Source: Liolophura sinensis
Lineage: Eukaryota; Mollusca; Polyplacophora; Chitonida; Chitonidae
NCBI RefSeq assembly: GCF_032854445.1
Contig: NC_088303.1
Location: forward strand, 12,531,501 to 12,595,500
Direction of reading: 5' to 3'
Length of the DNA stretch: 64,000 bases
Under the pieces are notes generated by a model that did no database searches, was not told where the DNA came from, and saw only the letters and a program-made list of their open reading frames with translations. Below, piece after piece: positions 58,227 to 64,000 of this stretch. Numbering within the stretch: the first letter of the stretch is position 1; every line of letters starts with the position of its first letter. Both the position numbers and the translations under genes were made by a program.

Positions 58227-60328
58227 ATGGATACAACAGAAGACGACCAAGACTTGGTGCTCCGACAGGTATTTTCTCAACTGTTTATCAGCGATACTCA
58301 CCTCTTATTTTACATTACTGAAAGTATTTGTGACAGACAGAGAAATCGGACTTAAATCAGACGATTATACTGATTAGAATTACTCAAACTCCAATTTTCG
58401 TTAGAATGAAAGCCTTATGGATACATTTTGGCACATATCACAGACGCCACGAGTGGAATTTTGCGCGTAGATATGATAAAAGTATGTACAACTATGTAGA
58501 AAGAATCTGGGCAATAATCCAAATTATGACCAGAATCTTTGGTCACGGGCAGTAAGACACGGCTCGGTTGTGAAGTGTGCAAATCCTAAACTGCTGGCAC
58601 ATACCAGATGCAGGCTCAATCTCGGAAGTGGACAGGGAATTTCTTATTGCTTGCTGTTGTTGTTCATGTTTGAGATTGCTCTGAATTTGAGTTTGGAAAA
58701 AGTTTTACTCGGCCAAGGATGACCAAAAAACAACCTCACAGCGTGCGTTATGCAATTGCCGTCACAGTGTTTGAGACAAAAATTACCCATCGAATATGTC
58801 CCTGCAGTTTGCACACACTTATGTTCTTTATGGTTTGAACTTTCATGTGTCATTTTATCATAAGCACAAGATCATTAAAAATGACCTTTCTTAGAGACCA
58901 TCATTCTTCTAGCAGACACACTGAAGTCAAAACTGCAGGTGAAGAGTTGTGTGACACAGGTGAAAAAGTCCAGCAGTTTTAAGCTTAAGGCCATTGGTTT
59001 TCTCTGGGCACTTATGCTTCCTCCAATTATCTGACTGTTGATGTATGAGTGAAGTATTCTTGAATATGATGCTAAGCACAAAGATTAACATATAAGTCTG
59101 TCAGTTTATTTGAGTTTGTATACAGAGGTGACAGTTCATGAAATTACATGTGAACATATACATACATCTCCAAGCAGAGTATCAACAAGAGTAAGCCTGT
59201 GCAGTCTTTGGGAAAAAGCTTTGCTTTTATATAGGCCTATTGACAAATAGATGCAGTGTTTGGGGAGAAAACTTTGCTTTTATCTTGTGACCAATAGATG
59301 AAAACAACCATTACGCAAGACTACCATCAAAGTAGTTCTGATCTATTTATGATTTTATAATTTCTAATTTTCAGCAACTCAAGGCTGCTGTTCACTACAC
59401 AGTTGGGAAAATCTGTGAGGAGAGCGAGAAAGACCTCAATGTGAAATATCATCGACAATTCATAGCCAGTTTATCCGAAGTTACCTGTAAAAAGATTGTC
59501 TCATTTGCCAATGATCTGGAGCTGTTTTCAAGGTATTTTCATCTCTGCAGAATCAAGTTGAACAGACCCGAGATACTTGTACACGTGTGGTGGGCTGGAT
59601 ATCTAGTTTTGTCTTTTTGTGTATCCATCCCACTGTTCAGAGACCCAGTGTTGCATCATTCTCTCTTTTGAAATGTCTATCTGATATAGCTCTAGAAACT
59701 TACTAGTTGTTACTATTGTTTCTTGTTAAAATGAAAGAAAGCTAAAGTTAGGTTCATAAGATGGCAACTGTAAATGATGTGTATAAATATCTTTTGTAAA
59801 ATGCTTTAAAAATGCTTTTAAGTGTTTGAATTCTATGGTGGGTTTTATGAACCATATAACCAATGTTTAGGTACAAACTCTGACATCACAAGTTAAAGAA
59901 ATTTCTCTCAAGATAACTACACGCTTCATTGCTTGAACAGCTCTTGTTATCTATGGTTAAAAGATTACTTGAATAATTTTCCCAAAACTTTCTTCTATTG
60001 GGGAGTGTATTTTAAAAATGGCGACGTGATGTCAGGGTACCAGCCAAAAATGTCAGTGTCAAATTTTAAAAAATCTAAAAATATGAGTAAAATTACTTTT
60101 GGATGTAGTTTTCAGCAGTCTATCTGGAAATGCTTATGTAAATTTTGTCTTTTTGACAAGTTGCGATGGCTTAAAATTATGTTCTCAGTGTTTCTTTTCA
60201 TTTTTTTTCTTGAGTTTCACTTAATTTTGTACGTGATAACTTTGCTCTCCAGACATGCCAAGAGAAGTACAGTGTCTCCAGAAGATGTCAAACTCTTGGT
60301 CAGAAAAAGCCCTAGGCTGGTAAAGTAG
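58227..60328 (+). CDS. CENPS: CENPS/MHF1 histone-fold protein (3 exons visible, 3' end uncertain)
   Basis: Exons 58227-58268, 59375-59532 and 60253-60319 (or to the stop at 60328). The product starts MDTTEDDQDLVLRQ, then QLKAAVHYTVGKICEE, the FANDLELFSRHAKR segment and SPEDVKLLVRKSP. The order and spacing match the CENP-S histone fold, which pairs with CENP-X (MHF2) to bind DNA in the Fanconi anaemia/FANCM pathway and in the constitutive centromere network. After SPRL the frame reads VK-stop, but 'ctg|gtaaag' at 60319/60320 is a good donor in the phase where vertebrate CENPS continues into the end of helix 3 and a basic tail. I therefore expect a final exon beyond the window or hidden after 60.3 kb. 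The alternative is a short protein of 91 aa. Confidence 0.85.
58955..59092 (+). mobile_element. SINE family A, strongly decayed 3' copy
   Basis: 'gcttcctccaattatctgac', 'tgatgtatgagtgaagtatt' and 'cttgaatatgatgctaagca' follow the order of the family body with many substitutions. In CENPS intron 1. Confidence 0.45.
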
Positions 60329-60546
60329 AAAACTCCTTCTTCTAAAACTTATTGCCATCATAATAAAAGTGGAAAATTCATGAGTATACTGTATTGTGTT
60401 TATAAAAACAATGAATTGATTAGTCATTTGTGTTGGAGAGTAATGTATGTGCCAGCTTATTAAGTTTGTGAGAAATGGCGATCAATGAGGAATTTGTGAT
60501 TGAGTGGCTCCGTTTTGATGCGTGGTTCCGTTTTGATGCATGGTTT

Positions 60547-60933
60547 CATACGAATCAGACCAGCCTTGATAGCTCATTAGGCAGAGCGTCCACTTGGGGG
60601 GCGGTAGATCCAGGTTCAGTCCAGGGTCATGTCATACCGAAGGCCTTAAAAGAGGAAGTTGTAATTTTCTCGCTTGGGGTTCAGCATTATTGGGGTAGTG
60701 CAATTACTGGTTGACCAATATCAGTATAATGGCTCAGGCAAGGGGCCTTACTTGCCTTCGGTAAGCGGTCTCAGTGAAGCAGCACTAAATTAAAGAGCGA
60801 TGGAAATCCGTCCTGCAACAAGGAAGCAGACTGCATGCACGCTAAGGACTCTGTCATCGTCAGATGACTGAAAAATTGTTAAATATGACGTTAAACTCCA
60901 AGCACTCACTCACTCACTCACTCATATGAATCA
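60547..60933 (+). mobile_element. SINE family B, full length, older copy
   Basis: A-box-like 'gatagctcattaggcagagc' and B-box 'ggttcagtcc' are clear. The body matches the 28.4 kb copy and the end is (cact)n. The flanks 'catacgaatca' (60547-60557) and 'catatgaatca' (60923-60933) look like a target-site duplication with one change. Confidence 0.85.
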
Positions 60934-61194
60934 AACCCAAGTCTGTTGACATGAATAATAAACAGAATATTAAATATGCAGAGTTAAGAATACCATAGAT
61001 AGAGTTTGGGGAAATGTGAAAACTATGGCCCGTGATTGGAGAATCTTTTGAGAACGGTGAAAACTAGTACTCCCAAGTTAGTTATGCTTAGAAAAGGTGA
61101 AAACTACTGCTCCGAATTTGTTACATCGTATCTCTTAGGAACTGAGAAAACTACAGTCTATAATATGCCTGTCAATCTGTCAATGAACCAATGG

Positions 61195-63420
61195 TTAATG
61201 AAGTCAACCACCCCTCCCATTGCGTGATGTCCTGTGTCAGACAGCCCTCCCACTGTGTAATGTCCTGTGTCAAAACACCCCTCTCACTGTATAATGGCCT
61301 ATCAGACTTCCCTCCTACTGTGTAGTGTCTCATGTCAGACATCCCTCCCCCTGTGTACTGTCCTGTGTCAAACATCCCTTCCATTATGTAGTGCCCTGTG
61401 TAATGACCCATCAGACAGCCTGCCCACTGTGTACTGTACCAGTCAAACACCCTCCCACTGTGTTATGTCCCGTGTCAGATAACCTGCCCACCGTGTAATG
61501 TACCGTCAGATGGCCCGCCCACTGTGTAATGTTCTGTGTCAGACAGCCTGCCCACTGTGTACTGTACCAGTCAAACACCCTCCCACTGTGTTATGTCCCG
61601 TGTCAGATAACCTGCCCACTGTGTAATGTACCGTCAGATAGCCCGCCCACTGTGTAATGTTCCGCGTCAGACAGCCTGCCCACTGCGTGATGTCCCGTAT
61701 CAGACAGCCTGCCCACTGTGTAATGTCCCGTATCAGACAGCCTGCCCACTGTGTAATGACCCGTGTCAGACAGCCCGCCCACTGTGTACTGTACCAGTCA
61801 AACACCCTCCCACTGTGTAATGTTCTGTGTCAGACAGTCTGCCCATTGTGTAATGTACCGTCAGATAGCCCGCCCACTGTGTAATGTTCCGCGTCAGACA
61901 GCCTGCCCACTGCGTGATGTCCCGTATCAGACAGCCTGCCCACTGTGTAATGTCCCGTATCAGACAGCCTGCCCACTGTGTAATGACCCGTGTCAGACAG
62001 CCCGCCCACTGTGTACTGTACCAGTCAAACACCCTCCCACTGTGTAATGTTCTGTGTCAGACAGTCTGCCCATTGTGTAATGTACCGTCAGACAGCCCGC
62101 CCACTGCATAATGTCCCGCGTCAGACAGCCTGCCCACTGTGTAATGTCCCGTGTCAGACAGCCTGCCCACTGTGTAATGTCACTTGTCAAACACCCTCCC
62201 ACTGTGTAATTTCCCATGTCAGACAGTCCGTCCACTGTGTACTGTACAAGTCAAACACCCTCCCAGTGTGTAATGTCCTGTGTCAGACAGTCTGCCCATT
62301 GTGTAATGTACCGTCAGACAGCCCGCCCACTGCGTATTGTCCCGTGTCAGACAGCCTGCCCACTGTGTAATGTCCCGACGTCAAACACCCTCCCACTGTG
62401 TAATTTCACATGTCAGACAGCCCGCCCACTGTGTACTGTACAAGTCAAACACCCTCCCAATGTGTAATGTCCTGTGTCAGACAGTCTGCCCATTGTGTTA
62501 TGTACCGTCAGACAGCCCGCCCACTGCGTATTTTCCCGTGTCAGACAGCCTGCCCACTGTGTGATGTCCCATGTCAGACAGCCTGTCCACTGTGTGATGT
62601 CCCATGTCAGACAGCCTGTCCACTGTGTGATGTCCCATGTCAGACAGCGTGTCCACTGTGTGATGTCCCATGTCAGACAGCCTGTCCACTGTGTGATGTC
62701 CCATGTCAGACAGCCTGCCCACTGTGTGATGTCCTATGTCAAACAGCCCACCCACTGTGTACTGTCCTAGTAGTGTGTAATGTCCCGTGTCAAACACCCT
62801 CCTACTTGATCCTTTCCACTGTGTAGTGCCCTGTGTAATGACCCGTCAGACAGCCTGCCCACTGTGTACTGTACCAGTCAAACACCCTCCCACTGTGTAA
62901 TGACCCGTGTCAGACAGCCTGCCCACTGTGTACTGTACCAGTCAAACACCCTCCCACTGTGTTATGTCCTGTGTCAGATAACCTGCCCACTGTGTAATGT
63001 ACCGTCAGACAGCCCGCCCGCCCACTGTTTATAGTCCTAGTCAAACACCCGCCCACTGTGTAATGTCCCTTGTCGGGCAGCCCGCCCACTGTGTAATGTC
63101 CTGTGTCAAACATCCCTCCCACTGTGTATTGTCCAGTGTCAGTCCACCCACTGTGTAATGTCCCGTATCAGACATCCCGCCTTCTGTGTATTGGCCGATG
63201 TCAGACAGCCTGCCCACAGCGTATTGTCTAGTGTCAGACAACCTGCTGACTGTGTAATGTCCTGTGTCAGGCAGCCCACCCACTGTGTAATGTCCCGTGT
63301 CAGACAGCCCACCCACTGTGTAATGTCCCAGTCAAACACCCCGCCCACTGCATGATGTCCTGTCTCAAACAGCTCTCCCAGTGTGTTGTCCTGTGTCAAA
63401 CAGCCCTCCCACTGACTGTG
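61195..63420. repeat. 33-bp satellite with higher-order structure (2.2 kb)
   Basis: About 65 units built on 'cagacagcctgcccactgtg' + 'taatgtcccgtgt'. Variants with 'cagtcaaacaccctcccact' appear at regular intervals. A 227-bp higher-order block is repeated nearly exactly (61657-61883 and 61884-62110). 62546-62740 holds six clean 33-bp copies. Because 33 is divisible by three, several frames stay open on both strands and give 11-residue peptide repeats (for example CQTACPLCDVP), but there is no start context, splice structure or codon constraint to suggest a protein. Confidence 0.93.
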
Positions 63421-63421
63421 T

Positions 63422-63565
63422 AATTTATTTATTTATTTGATTGGTGTTCTATGCCGTACTCAGGAATATTTCACTTACACAACGGCGACTAGCAGCGTGG
63501 TGTGTGGAAACCAGGCAGAGCCCAGTTGAAACTCACGACCATCCACAAGTTGCTGCAGACCTCAG
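63422..63565 (-). mobile_element. SINE family A, reverse orientation, at the satellite edge
   Basis: On the plus strand: 'atttatttgattggtgttct', 'atgccgtactcaggaatatt', 'gcagcgtggtgtgtggaaac', 'gagcccagttgaaactcacg', the inverse complement of the family 3' block and body. It abuts the end of the 33-bp array; a few satellite-like words ('cccactgtgtaatgtcatgt') follow it, so it inserted within the array or near its end. Confidence 0.85.
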
Positions 63566-63619
63566 CTGTATAATGAACTGTGTCATATACCTTTCCCACT
63601 GTGTAATGTCATGTAATGT

Positions 63620-64000
63620 CCTAGCTAGCGTTTTATCGATTGGCACTCTGCCATGGCTCTGGGAACGTCCACCATCCCACTGTGAAACCGCAATACCTAG
63701 TGCCATGCCTAAAAATGTCCTTTGTAAAGTAATTTTTTTTGCGTATTTTAATTTTCTTTTGAATAAAACAATGCTATGCACTATAATTCCATGGGCAAAT
63801 GATCTCGTACATACGTGTAGCTAATTTTGGCCTCCAATTCCCAAGAGTAACTTCCAAATCGGAAACCCTTTAGTGAAGACATCTTGGGTGCCTGAGGCCT
63901 GTGCAAATGTCTGTGCAAACACTCAGATTTTGTGACCTTGCCAAGCCATTGCTTACTGAATCATAAATTACTCGTGTAGCGCCTAGAATGGCGATGCATT
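63620..64000. other. End of window, nothing identified
   Basis: No conserved reading frame; the expected last CENPS exon is not recognisable here. Confidence 0.4.

Noticed and set aside
59933-60251. Frame upstream of CENPS exon 3 (MNSSCYLWLKDY...)
   Set aside because: Only the part from 60253 matches the histone fold and follows a good acceptor; the rest is intron that happens to be open.
61195-63420. Long cysteine-rich or TVG-rich repeat ORFs on both strands
   Set aside because: They follow from a 33-bp tandem unit lacking stops; overlapping frames on both strands are equally open, and there is no gene context.

Overview
This is a eukaryotic (animal) window with long, AT-rich introns. Its dispersed tRNA-derived SINEs end in a 3' block ending 'gtacggcgtaaaacaccaat' or in a (cact)n tail. 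Elements like these are widespread in mollusc genomes, so a mollusc or another lophotrochozoan is the likely source; that assignment is inference from repeat style and gene content.

Layout. Bases 3-80 may hold the last codons of an unidentified + strand gene. An intron-free ORF for a phytanoyl-CoA dioxygenase-family protein with a C-terminal membrane anchor lies on the - strand (2854-3927). HELLS/LSH, an SNF2-family chromatin remodeller, runs 8578-31458 (+) in 22 coding exons, with an E2F-type promoter site upstream and one apparent single-base frameshift in exon 5. A region of repeats and a local duplication follows (31.5-39.5 kb). A complete mitofusin gene lies on the - strand (57321 down to 39564; 17 coding exons, predicted 758 aa). 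It is divergent from CENPS/MHF1 (+, from 58227), with a shared E2F-site-bearing promoter between them; the last CENPS exon is probably outside the window. A 2.2 kb satellite of 33-bp units occupies 61.2-63.4 kb.

The most unusual feature is a recurrent class of minisatellites whose repeat unit contains a real splice junction (the end of an exon plus its 5' splice site, or a 3' splice site plus the start of its exon) and fills the adjacent intron. Five large arrays carry 5' splice sites: HELLS at 20.2, 22.5 and 25.0 kb, mitofusin at 42.2-43.2 and 51.9-53.7 kb. One large array carries a 3' splice site (HELLS, 12.5-13.5 kb). Two small or incipient cases lie at 19.0 kb and 50.8-51.2 kb. In three 5' arrays the repeat phase starts inside the exon, so part of the 5' intron is duplicated exon. 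The coding exons themselves stay intact. I know of no named class for this; it is the best candidate here for an undescribed phenomenon.

Other mobile elements: a piggyBac-like remnant with TTAA ends, a MITE family of three copies, a pair of inverted termini 2.1 kb apart in a HELLS intron, and a SINE nested in another SINE with a 14-bp target-site duplication.
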